A stretch of 64,000 nucleotides of DNA from Anthoceros angustus (Eukaryota; Streptophyta; Anthocerotopsida; Anthocerotales; Anthocerotaceae), in the NCBI GenBank assembly GCA_010909165.1, contig MU008196.1:496001-560000 (forward strand). Reading direction: 5' to 3'. A program made the position numbers and the translations under genes. Positions 22,476-31,784 of the stretch are shown piece by piece (the stretch's first letter is position 1; every line of letters starts with the position of its first letter). Below the pieces are notes generated by a model, which saw only the letters and a list, made by a program, of their open reading frames with translations, was not told the origin of the DNA and ran no database searches.

Positions 22476-23400
22476 TCAGCTAAACAACCAGTCATCATGT
22501 TCACGCCAAATGCTTGCCCAAGCAATCGACACCGTTCCTTCTCGGTCACTCCGGTGTCTTCGTGGCTCGATCAAATCCATGGCCAACTCCTCTCTGTGGT
22601 TGGCTCTCCCAAGGCCTCGCCATGTCATCCACCACAACGCCGGGCCATGGTTCCAAGGCGTAAGACTTGGACTTGGACACAAAGGTTGGCCAAGCCGCCA
22701 TGGGGTGTCCAGCGTGTTCACAGGGAAGTGCGGCAGCTTGTCAGTCTTGATGACTTGTTGGGCATGCCTTCCCGATGCTAGCACATCCTTGACAACATGA
22801 TTAGGTCGCTTGGTGAACGACCTCGCACACTTCAAATGTTCCAAGGGAGCAAGGTTAGTCCACATGGACCTCAACCTATGAGCCCTCGAACCAAATTGAG
22901 CTGCATCCAATAGAAGCTCCTGACCCAACACTCCTCGGATCGTGGCAAAGTCCTCCTGGACTTGCTTCTTCACGCTCATGCATGCTGGCACATTCTCCAA
23001 CATGTATCCACAAGGCCTTTCTTGCCCTTTCGGATCAAGCGCAAGATCCTCATCAGTCATAGAACAATGCTGTTCGTGGATCCTTCGACCTTGACCCTTG
23101 CGCAGAGGATAGTCCTTGACACTCCCAACTGCGATGACAAGGTCCACCGGTTGCCCAAGACAACTCAAATGGGACAACCCTATCATGCGAACATCCATCG
23201 GCGCCGGTAACCCTTCACCGACTCCCACGTCGAGGTTAGGTACTCCCCATCAAGTCTCTTACGGCCGTGACACAATCCTTGCTTTTGGATCCGGGTCACA
23301 ATGCACGATCTTCGCACTTTGATGCCACACTTTAGCACTGCCCAAGCCGATCGATGCCTCCAAAGAGTTCCACGAGCACTATGCCGCCTTCCCGAGGTCG
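22476..23400 (-). pseudogene. Retrotransposon-borne C5-cytosine DNA methyltransferase, frameshifted
   Basis: The minus strand encodes the ordered motifs of a cytosine-5 methyltransferase. Motif I-like V-E-L-F-G-G-I (SAM binding) is at 23,373-23,353. D-L-V-I-A is followed by W-E-C-Q-G-L-S at about 23,127-23,107, with the catalytic-type Cys in an alternative frame. G-Y-M-L-E-N-V-P is motif VI, with ENV at 22,997-22,989. A-A-Q-F-G-S-R-A-H-R-L-R, then M-W-T-N-L, is motif VIII-like (22,907-22,845). One long frame (23,228-22,476) holds motifs VI and VIII through to the C-terminus. Motif I and the Cys block sit in other frames, so at least three small indels inactivate it. The enzyme would transfer a methyl group from SAM to cytosine in DNA. 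It lies between protease and RT of a gypsy-type element on the same strand. The Cys block departs from the usual Pro-Cys motif. It is not a host DRM, CMT or MET gene in any way I can see. Confidence 0.8.
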
Positions 23401-23649
23401 CCATGTGATGACCTGGGTGTTTAGGTCACAAACAGGCTCAACCCTAGGCAAGAACTTACAGCAGTTCTCCGGCTCATAGGACACTGGTCCTCTTGCACCA
23501 TCCTCCACAGCTTTTGCACGGCTCATTGCTGCAGTCACTAGCTCCGTCCGGCTGACTTGAAGAACCTCCTCCGAGGGTGGTTGCAACCCTAGCTTGTCTT
23601 CCTCCTCCTCGTCGAAATCCTCCATCGCCGTTGTTAGACACACGCCAAG

Positions 23650-24110
23650 AGGTTCAAGCACGTATGGCGTGTCCTTCACTCTGGCCAAACACTGGGTAGA
23701 CGCTGGCAATGAGGTTCTCATGATCCTTGCCATGCATGCAGAGGGATGCGGGCAATCCGTTCATCGGTTTTGCTCCAGCTTCTCCGGTCGATAGTAGACT
23801 GTCTCCGTCCACAAATCCACCATGACTCTGTTTGTACAAAGCGTCCGCTCCCAAAGAAGACATCAAATGTATGCATCGGTGACCAAGCGGTGTACCTCGA
23901 CAAAGGTGAAGTCTGTTCTTGGTTTGAATGAAACCTTCAGCTTGTACCTTGTCACCCCAACACATGCTCCGTGGTCCCACAAGGGTCTGGATCTTCCACT
24001 TGGTTTCCTTCAACCTTTCTTGGTGGAGACCCAACGCTTCCTTCACTCTTCTTCCAACGATCACCGGGCGTGCTCGGTGTCAATCAACACCCTCCTTGGT
24101 GCGAATCCAT
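23650..24110 (-). pseudogene. Aspartic protease region of the methyltransferase-bearing element
   Basis: Minus strand. R-R-V-L-I-D-T-E-H-A-R, then V-I-V-G-R-R-V-K-E-A-L-G (24,095-24,020), aligns with L-V-D-T-G-A-D-P-V-L-L-G-A-R-V-Q-E-A-L at 7.46 kb. The active-site Gly is replaced by Glu and a frameshift follows. A later L-G-A-D-A-L-Y block matches the distal protease motif. A Glu/Asp-rich linker (about 23,650-23,560) leads into the methyltransferase. The order protease, methyltransferase, RT is direct evidence that the methylase is part of the element. Confidence 0.65.
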
Positions 24111-24499
24111 TGATTTCAATGTGCCTCTCCGATTGTTGACCAAAGCCACTCCCACTGCGCAGATTCCGCTTCTCCACGAGATGCTTGGCTCGAGGTCAAT
24201 GACATCATTGCCACCTGTGGCACATTGTCGACACTTGCTTCGCCTTCAAGGGTTGTCAACATCCGCCGAGTCAAACCCCGACTTCCTTCACGCCAACCCC
24301 ATGTCTTGTAGGTCAAACATGGCATCTCCGAAGCTTTTGTGCCATCGTCTCCGTCGAATCTGCATGGGTTTCTCCACATCGCCCACTGACTTTGATGTTG
24401 CTCCCACAGTTGCTCCTGTGGCAATGGCTCAAACGACTTTGGCATCTTGGCATAGGTTCGGAAGAGGATCCCAAGCTTCCTTCCGTGTCTTCCACTGCA

Positions 24500-25826
24500 G
24501 TCAAGACATCCTCTTCTTCCTCGAGCTATCTTCTCTCGTAGCTGCCAGGTTTCTTCCCTTGCCCTTGATGGGTCACCGCCATGTATCCAAGCTTGTGCTC
24601 ATCTTCTTCGCCTCCGATGATGAACTGCTCTCCTTGATCTTCGCCTTCCGCACCAACTTCTCCAGCTTTGCAAGGCGTGCCACGAGCCGCCCATCGCCTT
24701 CTTTGATGCTTCCCGCTTTTGTCCACGGACTTCGCCCGGCCTCCTCCACGGCGCCTTTGCTCTTCGCGATTTTGTGGATGAGGTTGACGCAGATGCATTG
24801 GCCGGGGTTGTTGCTCGATAACCCGTAGGCCGCAATTCGGATGCTTCTCCCAACATGCCGCTTCATTGTGCCCGCATTCCCACACCTAGGGCATGGCTCC
24901 TCACCCTTGACTCCTCCGAATGCATGCTCGCACTCATGAGGGAATGGTCCGCCCTCGGCACCTCACGCAGGGCTCGCCACTTGGGCTGTGGGCTGGCTTG
25001 TCTCGCCGAGCTCCTCCACTGACCTCCGCTCATGTCGCCCACCACTCCTACTTGTGCCGGAGTAATCACTTGCAACAAAGACGAGAGAAAGTGTCGGGCC
25101 CTATCTTGTCACCATCTCGTACACTTCCTTGAGGGTGTAGTGTTGCCCTTCGCTGTGCACCGCTTGTTGCACCTTCATGCGCAGTGCATATGGCAATGCA
25201 AGTACTTCTCTGCGGCGATCGGTCACTCATGATCTTGGTGTCACGTACCAACCGGTCGATTCTTCGATAAGCCATCTTCGCAGCCTCACCGACTTCATCT
25301 TGAAGTGTGTCACCGAGATCTTCTCATCCGTGCTTGCGAAACTCCAGTAGGAAGATGTCAAACATCTCTTCGATGGGATCGTGCCCACTTACACCGCTCC
25401 GTCGCGACCGGTTCCTTCGAGCTTGAACTGCTACTCATTGGTCCTCCATGTGCCGCCAACAACCTCGCCTTGTGCTCGCGATAGCACGCCAATGCTTCAT
25501 CCCCAAGTACTTGGCATTTGGATGAAGCCGTATCGCTTCGTATCCGGTCTTCAATTCCATCTCCGCACACCGCACTGCATTTCTCGATGAAGTCCTCCAG
25601 TGGCAAGGTGCCCGCCGTCTGAACAACTCCATTCGATCCTTGTCTCCTCCCATCTTGACGACTCCAAGAGACAAGTCCTCCTCGCCGCTCACCGAGTTGT
25701 CCCGGCCACTAACGTGTCTTGTGTGTTGCCACCATGATCCTTCAAAGATTGTTGATTGTGTCGGGTTCCTCCGCCCTTCGGTACCAAAATCGAGGTGTTC
25801 GCACTTCTCTCTTGGTCGGGACTTCG
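24500..25826 (-). pseudogene. gag, copy 1, with CCHC zinc knuckle
   Basis: Minus strand. A gag-like segment (about 25,606-25,360) contains D-E-A-L-A-C-Y-R-E-H-K-A-R-L-L. A basic helical stretch follows, then a CCHC knuckle region at about 24,895-24,850 that reads C-P-R-C-G and H-N-E-A-A-C-W in adjacent frames. A Lys/Arg/Glu/Ser-rich region (24,800-24,560) leads toward the protease. This unit is repeated about 1,090 bp away as copy 2 (for example TCCTCCACGGCGCCTTTGCT at 24,739 and 25,829). All copies are frameshifted. Confidence 0.6.
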
Positions 25827-26965
25827 CGTGCCTCCTCCACGGCGCCTTTGCTCTTGATTTTGTGGATGAGGTTGGCGATGCATTGGCGGGGTTGCTGCTC
25901 GATAACCCGTAGGCCGCAATTCGGATGCTTCTCCCAACATGCCGCTTCATTGTGCCGTACCTCCCACCTAGGGCATGGCTCCTCACCCTTGACTCCTCCA
26001 GGCATGCTCGCACTCATGAGGGAATGGTCCGTCCTCGGCACCTCACGCGGGGCTCGTCACTTGGGCTGTGGGCTGGCTTGTCTCGAGCTCCTCCACTCGA
26101 CCTCCGTCGGTCATGTCGTCCACCACTCCTACTTGTCTTTGGAGTAATCACTTGCAACAAAGACGAGAGAAAGTGTCGGGCCCTATCTTGTCGACCATCT
26201 CGTACACTTCCTTGAGGGTGTAGTGTTGCCCCCGTCTGTGCACCGCTTGTTGCACCTTCATCGCGTGCATATGGCAATGCAAGTACTTCTCTGCGGTCGG
26301 TCACTCATGATCTTGGTGTCACGTACCAAGCGGTCGATTCTTGATAAGCCATCTTGCAGTCTCGCTGACTTCATCTTGAAGTGTGTCACTCGGAGATCTT
26401 CTCATCCGTGCTTGCGAAACTCCGGTAGGAAGATGTCAAACATCTCTTGATGGGATCGTGCCCACTCTGCCGCTTTGCCTTTGGTTCCTCGGAGCTTGAA
26501 CTGCTACTCACTGGTCCTCCGGATGTGCTCAACAACCTCGCCTTGTGCTCGCGATAGCATGCTTCATCCCCAAGTACTTGGCATTTGGATGAAGCCGTAT
26601 CGCTTCGTGTATCCGGTCTTCAATTCCATCTCCGCACAGCCGTACTTCTCGATGAAGTCCTCCGGTGGCAAGGTGCCGCTCGTCCTGTGAACAACTCCAT
26701 TCGATCCTTGTCTCCTCCCATCTTGGCGACTCCAAGACAAGTCCTCCTGTCGCTTCCGAGTTGTCCGGCGGCACTAACGTGTCTTGTGTGTTGCCACTCA
26801 CGGATCCTTCAAAGATTGTTGATTGTGTCGGGTTCCTCCGTCCTTGGTACCAAAATCGAGGTGTTGCACTTCTCTCTTGGTGGGACTTGAATTCGCTCGA
26901 TGGACTTGCTGGTTGGTAGCTCCGTCCGGATCGAGTGTGTCCAGCATGCACTCCAGGCGGTTAGT
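25827..26965 (-). pseudogene. gag, copy 2
   Basis: Diverged tandem copy of the gag region. It is near-identical to copy 3 at 27,692-28,690: the minus-strand frame at 26,304-26,014 has the same 96 residues as that at 28,032-27,742, exactly 1,728 bp away. The CCHC region is at about 25,980-25,930. The 5' end of this copy abuts the LTR at 26,966-27,691, which suggests that copy 2 is the original gag start of the element. Confidence 0.6.
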
Positions 26966-27691
26966 GGCTAGATCAAACCCTTAATCAAGGTTAACACACC
27001 CGCTATCTTAGATCGTGATTAGTGAAACCTCTAAGTATCTATGCATGTTAAATTGCATACAAATACTCAGCTACATTGTCAAAAATGTGAGCTGGGTGAG
27101 TTGGATAGCAAAGGCATAGAACTCCAGAGTTAAGCACCGTGGTGGATCAAGACTGGATGGGGTGCCAACCAATTAGAGTTTTGGACAGAAAGTGAAATCA
27201 AATGGACTGATGACATACCCATGTCTATCCGCTTCCCTTATCCCTTGAATCCGGGCCCAAGAGTAAAATACTTTGTTTCTCCTTGGTTGGTTGGCCTTAA
27301 AAGGCCAGCCCCTCAGGAGGCCTCATTCCTCTCCTTGGCCTTGGGCTTCTTCCTCCTCTCCTTGGCTTGGGCTTCTCCTTGGACTTGGGCTTCTTTGCCT
27401 CCTCTCCTTGGCCTTGGACTTGGGTTTCTTCGCCTCCTCTCCTTGGCCTTAGGCTTGGTCCCCTCTCTAGGCCTCAAGCCTTGGGAGTTGGGCCTCTCCT
27501 TTGCCTACTTGCTTAAAGAGCTAACGTCGCCTCGCCTAGCCTCGCCTAGCACGGCCTAGCATCGCCTAGAGTCGCTTAGCATCACCTAGCTTCATCTAAG
27601 CCTAGCACAGCCTATATAGCGTGCACACAGGAGATCATAGCTTGTAACAACAGGAGGGAGTAGCTCACACATCGTGGCACAAACACACCTC
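26966..27691 (-). mobile_element. Probable 5' LTR of the methyltransferase-bearing element
   Basis: About 725 bp of noncoding sequence upstream (in minus sense) of gag copy 2 recurs at 28,691-29,405. It contains a 5S-like segment, a CCTTGGGCTT-type C/T array (27,320-27,490), a GCATCGCCTA-type decamer array (27,525-27,600) and a TATATAG box (about 27,612-27,618). On the minus strand it would begin near TGTGTTTGTGCCACGA, a TG start. Calling it an LTR rests on its position and repetition. I did not identify a clear primer-binding site. Confidence 0.55.
27090..27180 (+). other. 5S rRNA-like segment, copy A
   Basis: The segment resembles the 3' two thirds of 5S rRNA: AGAACTCCAGAGTTAAGC (the box A region of 5S genes reads AGAACTCCG-AGTTAAGC), followed after about 20 bp by GACTGGATGGGGTGCC (box C reads TACTAGGATGGGTGACC). 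Copy B is closer to canonical. The 5' third of 5S is not recognisable. It is not a functional rRNA gene. It lies inside the repeated LTR-like sequence, as in the Cassandra class of LTR elements. Confidence 0.65.
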
Positions 27692-28690
27692 CCACCTAGG
27701 GCATGGCTCCTCACCCTTGACTCCTCCAGGCATGCTCGCACTCATGAGGGAATGGTCCGTCCTCGGCACCTCACGCGGGGCTCGTCACTTGGGCTGTGGG
27801 CTGGCTTGTCTCGAGCTCCTCCACTCGACCTCCGTCGGTCATGTCGTCCACCACTCCTACTTGTCTTTGGAGTAATCACTTGCAACAAAGACGAGAGAAA
27901 GTGTCGGGCCCTATCTTGTCGACCATCTCGTACACTTCCTTGAGGGTGTAGTGTTGCCCCCGTCTGTGCACCGCTTGTTGCACCTTCATCGCGTGCATAT
28001 GGCAATGCAAGTACTTCTCTGCGGTCGGTCACTCATGATCTTGGTGTCACGTACCAAGCGGTCGATTCTTGATAAGCCATCTTCGCAGTCTCGCTGACTT
28101 CATCTTGAAGTGTGTCACTCGGAGATCTTCTCATCCGTGCTTGCGAAACTCCGGTAGGAAGATGTCAAACATCTCTTGATGGGATCGTGCCCACTCTGCC
28201 GCTTTGCCTTTGGTTCCTCGGAGCTTGAACTGCTACTCACTGGTCCTCCGGATGTGCTCAACAACCTCGCCTTGTGCTCGCGATAGCATGCTTCATCCCC
28301 AAGTACTTGGCATTTGGATGAAGCCGTATCGCTTCGTGTATCCGGTCTTCAATTCCATCTCCGCACAGCCGTACTTCTCGATGAAGTCCTCCGGTGGCAA
28401 GGTGCCGCTCGTCCTGTGAACAACTCCATTCGATCCTTGTCTCCTCCCATCTTGGCGACTCCAAGACAAGTCCTCCTGTCGCTTCCGAGTTGTCCGGCGG
28501 CACTAACGTGTCTTGTGTGTTGCCACTCACGGATCCTTCAAAGATTGTTGATTGTGTCGGGTTCCTCCGTCCTTGGTACCAAAATCGAGGTGTTGCACTT
28601 CTCTCTTGGTGGGACTTGAATTCGCTCGATGGACTTCTTTGGTTGGTAGCTCCGTCCGGATCGAGTGTGTCCATGCATGCACTCCAGGCG
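27692..28690 (-). pseudogene. gag, copy 3
   Basis: Virtually identical to 25,964-26,962 at an offset of 1,728 bp, including the 96-residue minus-strand frame. It is bounded by the two LTR-like blocks. The arrangement LTR-gag fragment-LTR-gag is what unequal recombination between LTRs of one element, or of tandem elements, leaves behind. Confidence 0.75.
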
Positions 28691-29405
28691 GTTAGTGGCT
28701 AGGTCAAACCCTTAATCAAGGTTAACACACCCCGCTAACTTAGATCGTGATTAGTGAAACCTCTAAGTATCTATGCATGTCTAAATTGCATACAGATACT
28801 CTGTAGTCTACATGTCAAAAACTTGAGCTGGGTGAGTTGGATAGCAAAGACATAAGAACTCCAGAGTTAAGCACCCGTGAGGTGGATCAGTACTTGGATG
28901 GGGTGCCAACTAGTTAGGAGTTTTGGACAGAAAGTGAAATCAAATGGACTGATGACATACCCATGTCTATCCCCTTATCCCTTGGAATCCGGGCCCAAGA
29001 GTAAAATACTCTTGTTTCTCCTTGGTTGGTTGGCCTTAAAAGGCCCCCCTGTGGAGCCTCATTCCTCTCCTTGGGCTTCTTCTCGCCTCCTTGGCCTTGG
29101 CCTTCTCCTTGGCCTTGGACTTGGGCTTCTTCGCCTCCTCCTTGGCCTTGGACTTGGGCTCTTCCTCCTCCTCCTTGGCCTTGGCTTGGGCTTGGTCCCT
29201 CTCTTGGCCTTGGGCTTGGCCTGCCTACTTGCTTAAAGAGCTAACGTCGCCTCGCCTAGCATCGCTTAGCATCGCCTAGCATCGCCTAGCATCACCTAGC
29301 ATCGCCTAGCATCACCTAGCATCGCCTAGCACGGCCTATAGCGTGCGAGATCATAGCTTGTAACAGGAGGAGTAGCTCGCCGTCGTGGCACAAACACACT
29401 CTCCC
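28691..29405 (-). mobile_element. Second LTR copy of the methyltransferase-bearing element
   Basis: Repeats 26,966-27,691 with small indels: the same lead-in, 5S-like segment, C/T-rich array (29,070-29,215), decamer array (29,250-29,335) and the end GTGGCACAAACACAC. The sequences diverge after about 29,402, which sets the outer limit of the element. Confidence 0.6.
28826..28914 (+). other. 5S rRNA-like segment, copy B
   Basis: CATAAGAACTCCAGAGTTAAGC (read in two parts: CATAAGAACTCC, AGAGTTAAGC) at 28,850-28,872 is followed by CAGTACTTGGATGGGGTGCC at 28,888-28,907. Both match the 5S rRNA internal promoter blocks, at close to natural spacing, with one or two extra bases. It could act as a pol III promoter inside the LTR, but a transcript is not shown by the sequence. 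Confidence 0.7.
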
Positions 29406-29894
29406 ACGAGAACAACACGCAAATTCCTCACACATCGCCTCCTGAGTCATAGCTTTGGCCTCCTCACAACGCCTCAGATTGAGCATCTAGAGGACAAGCT
29501 GATCCGAGCTTGTCCTCAATGGAAGGGTCTATATATACTAGACCTGGCATCTCCTAAGATATATATCTATCACCATATATCCTAAGAATATCTATGCAAG
29601 GAATATGCCAAAGCATATTACTTGAGCTTATCCACTTAGCTATTGTATCCTAAGAATACACTATAATATGCAAGGAATATGCCAAAGCATATTACTTGAG
29701 CTTATCCACTTAGCTATCGCTAACCATGTTTAATTAACACTAATCAATGCTTAATTAACATAAGCACATTAGATTATTAACACTAATCAATACATAAACA
29801 CCTTAGATTAATTAACACTAATTACTTACTTAAAGATAAGTAATTAGATTAATTAATGCTAATCAAACACTAAACCCAAGTGCAGAGATTAGTA
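29406..29894. repeat. AT-rich noncoding block with a 74-bp tandem doubling
   Basis: No gene is present. GCAAGGAATATGCCAAAGCA and its flank occur twice (about 29,595 and 29,670). A further run of TTAATTAACACTAATCAA-like units follows at 29,730-29,870. This could be the 5' part of the copia relic that follows. Confidence 0.7.
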
Positions 29895-30005
29895 TCACAC
29901 GGCATGACAGATCTGACAATGCCAAAGAGTACCTTTCCACTGCATTTCAGCAATTTTGTCAAGATAAAGGCATTACACAATAGCTCACTATCCCATACCA
30001 TTCAG
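29895..30005 (+). pseudogene. Ty1/copia integrase fragment
   Basis: The frame reads R-S-D-N-A-K-E-Y-L-S-T-A-F-Q-Q-F-C-Q-D-K-G-I-T, then a stop and L-T-I-P-Y. This is the second catalytic Asp block of a copia integrase. It is only about 35 codons long and comes from a different copia than the relic at 10.6 kb. Confidence 0.85.
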
Positions 30006-30382
30006 ATATGAAGGGGGTTTTTTATGGGCCCTAAAACAACGTTTATTATTAATTCTGGAAAACATCTTCGAAAAAAAGGGTATCACCCGGTAAAGATACT
30101 GCTTTCCACCCAGCAATGTCTCTATCGAATGGTGCTCACAATCTCAAACCGATGGGATTAATGCAAAGTGGGACCCGTAAGGAAGGCCGTTTCTGCATGG
30201 AAGGGACTACCGTAAATTCAGTTCCAGACGGAAAATGTGGTTTAGTAAGGATACAACAAAAGCCACGGACAAGGTATCTCCAAAACACGGTAACATCTGG
30301 AACCGACGTACAATATTCACTCTGGGACCCCGGGACAATCTGTGATTTGAGTTTCACTCATCCCCAGAGTTCAATCCTTCGT
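30006..30382 (-). pseudogene. End of a DUF7869-type repeat, separated by the chromovirus
   Basis: On the minus strand the last codons before the chromovirus insertion read G-L-N-S-G-D-E then stop (30,382-30,360). This continues the acidic tail interrupted at 37,264 (G-P-S-D-D-E) and matches the acidic C-terminus at 4,490-4,520. The remainder is the 3' flank of this repeat copy. Confidence 0.65.
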
Positions 30383-30566
30383 TGTCACGACATAGGGTTA
30401 GGGTAACCATGGTTAAGAGGTATAGTTAGGTTAAGAGGTATAGTTAGGGTTAGGGTAACCATGAGTGTAAAGGCTACTTAAGCCACAATCAGTCGTAATG
30501 AAGGCAGAGCTAGTTGTGTGCTTCCACGCCCATTGCTCGATCGCAGCCAAGTTCATGGCTGTTACA
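30383..30566 (+). repeat. 5' LTR of the chromovirus
   Basis: 184 bp, TG...CA ends. It contains direct repeats of TTAGGGTAACCATG and TTAAGAGGTATAGTTAGG. The telomere-like GGTTAGGG word occurs twice. One base differs from the 3' LTR. Confidence 0.95.
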
Positions 30567-30568
30567 AC

Positions 30569-30580
30569 TGGTATCAGAGC
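30569..30580 (+). promoter_or_regulatory. Primer-binding site (tRNA-iMet)
   Basis: TGGTATCAGAGC lies two bases after the LTR end and is complementary to the 3' end of initiator methionine tRNA, the usual primer of plant gypsy and copia elements. Confidence 0.92.
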
Positions 30581-30601
30581 GAGGTCGGATTGTTGGTGGG
30601 G

Positions 30602-31180
30602 ATGGCGAGCGATTTGAATCGGTTGCATCGCAACTATCCAGGGCTACCGCGATTCGATCGACATGAGGAGGTGGTAGCACGATTTCAAGCGAGCACGACC
30701 CGGTTCCCACCGACGGCCGAGGAATTGAGATACGTGCTGGCCCTTGGGGTACACTTTGTACAGCGGCTTCGGGAAGGGCAGCATGTGGGTATTTTACTAG
30801 GCGGGAGTTGTGTAGAGAGGCTTTATCAGCGCCTGGAAGGACCTGTTTCAGCGATTTGGAGCGAGGAGCAGCAAGGGGCCTGGATTTGCCTCACGGCCGA
30901 GATCGAGGAGAGTCTCGGGCTAGCCAGTGAAGGTTTTGCGAGGTACTTTGGGGCCACAGTCGTGGGATTTCAGGGGGAGACGGTCGCCACCATCTTGCAG
31001 CGGAATAACTTGCCAATCCCCACACCGCTTCGCGAGGCAGGGGTCGATCGGGGGCGTGACCCAGGGGCCCTTGTGCTCCTATACCAGCCAACGGCAGCAG
31101 AAGGGCTGGACAGCCGCTCGCCACGACAGGCGACGGAGGATCTAACGACCGGCTCACCGAGGAGGCAACGGGCGGAATAA
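30602..31180 (+). CDS. Chromovirus N-terminal ORF, function unknown
   Basis: 192 codons from the first ATG after the primer-binding site (M-A-S-D-L-N-R-L-H-R-N-Y) to a TAA-type end. The protein is globular in composition, with a Leu/Glu-rich helical middle and no motif I recognise. By position it is the N-terminal part of gag or a separate small ORF. The gag core begins only 1.7 kb downstream, after noncoding duplicated sequence, so it cannot be translated as one frame with it. A membrane segment or zinc finger is not visible. Confidence 0.5.
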   Translation: MASDLNRLHRNYPGLPRFDRHEEVVARFQASTTRFPPTAEELRYVLALGVHFVQRLREGQHVGILLGGSCVERLYQRLEGPVSAIWSEEQQGAWICLTAEIEESLGLASEGFARYFGATVVGFQGETVATILQRNNLPIPTPLREAGVDRGRDPGALVLLYQPTAAEGLDSRSPRQATEDLTTGSPRRQRAE

Positions 31181-31784
31181 GAGGCAGATCAACTCGCGGG
31201 GCTTGAGGGCTGGCGCGAAGGACAGACCTTACAGACTGATGTACTAACCTTGGTGTAAGCTGGACATGAAATCCCGGGCCGCAGCGAGGGCTCTGTGGTG
31301 TCGGCAGGTGATTCCAGGCAGATCCAGCGGCCTTGTGGTACTGCACCAAGATTGCGTACGACTATTCTTGTGTGTAAATTGAGTGAAATCCGGGCTGGCA
31401 GCGATACAGGCTCCAGAGGCTGTTCCCGGCCGGCCTTGTGGTGCCTCCGTCGAGGTTTTGCTCGATGGGCATGCTAAAGTGTGAGGTGGATGCTAATTCC
31501 GGTGGGCGGCAGCCTGTGGATTGCGATGGCGGTTCCACAGCCGGCTCGTGGCTGCGGTGCCTCCACTAAGATTCTTGTGTGGAGTTGTGATTAGGTAGCG
31601 AGTGAAATCCCGGCCGCATGGCCGCCAAGGCCAGGAAGAATTTGTGCAACAGTCTCGTGAAGGGGGGAACCAGACTCTGCACCACCGCTGGAAGTCATGG
31701 TGCACAGAACCGCGTGGCACGGGCTCCATCGGTGCATGCAGCGGTAGCCGTCACCAGCGGACTCGAAATTTCAGGCTGTCGGGC

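Noticed and set aside
24920-26215. Plus-strand frames with Ser/Arg/His-rich peptides
   Set aside because: They are antisense to the gag copies and repeat with them; no motif.
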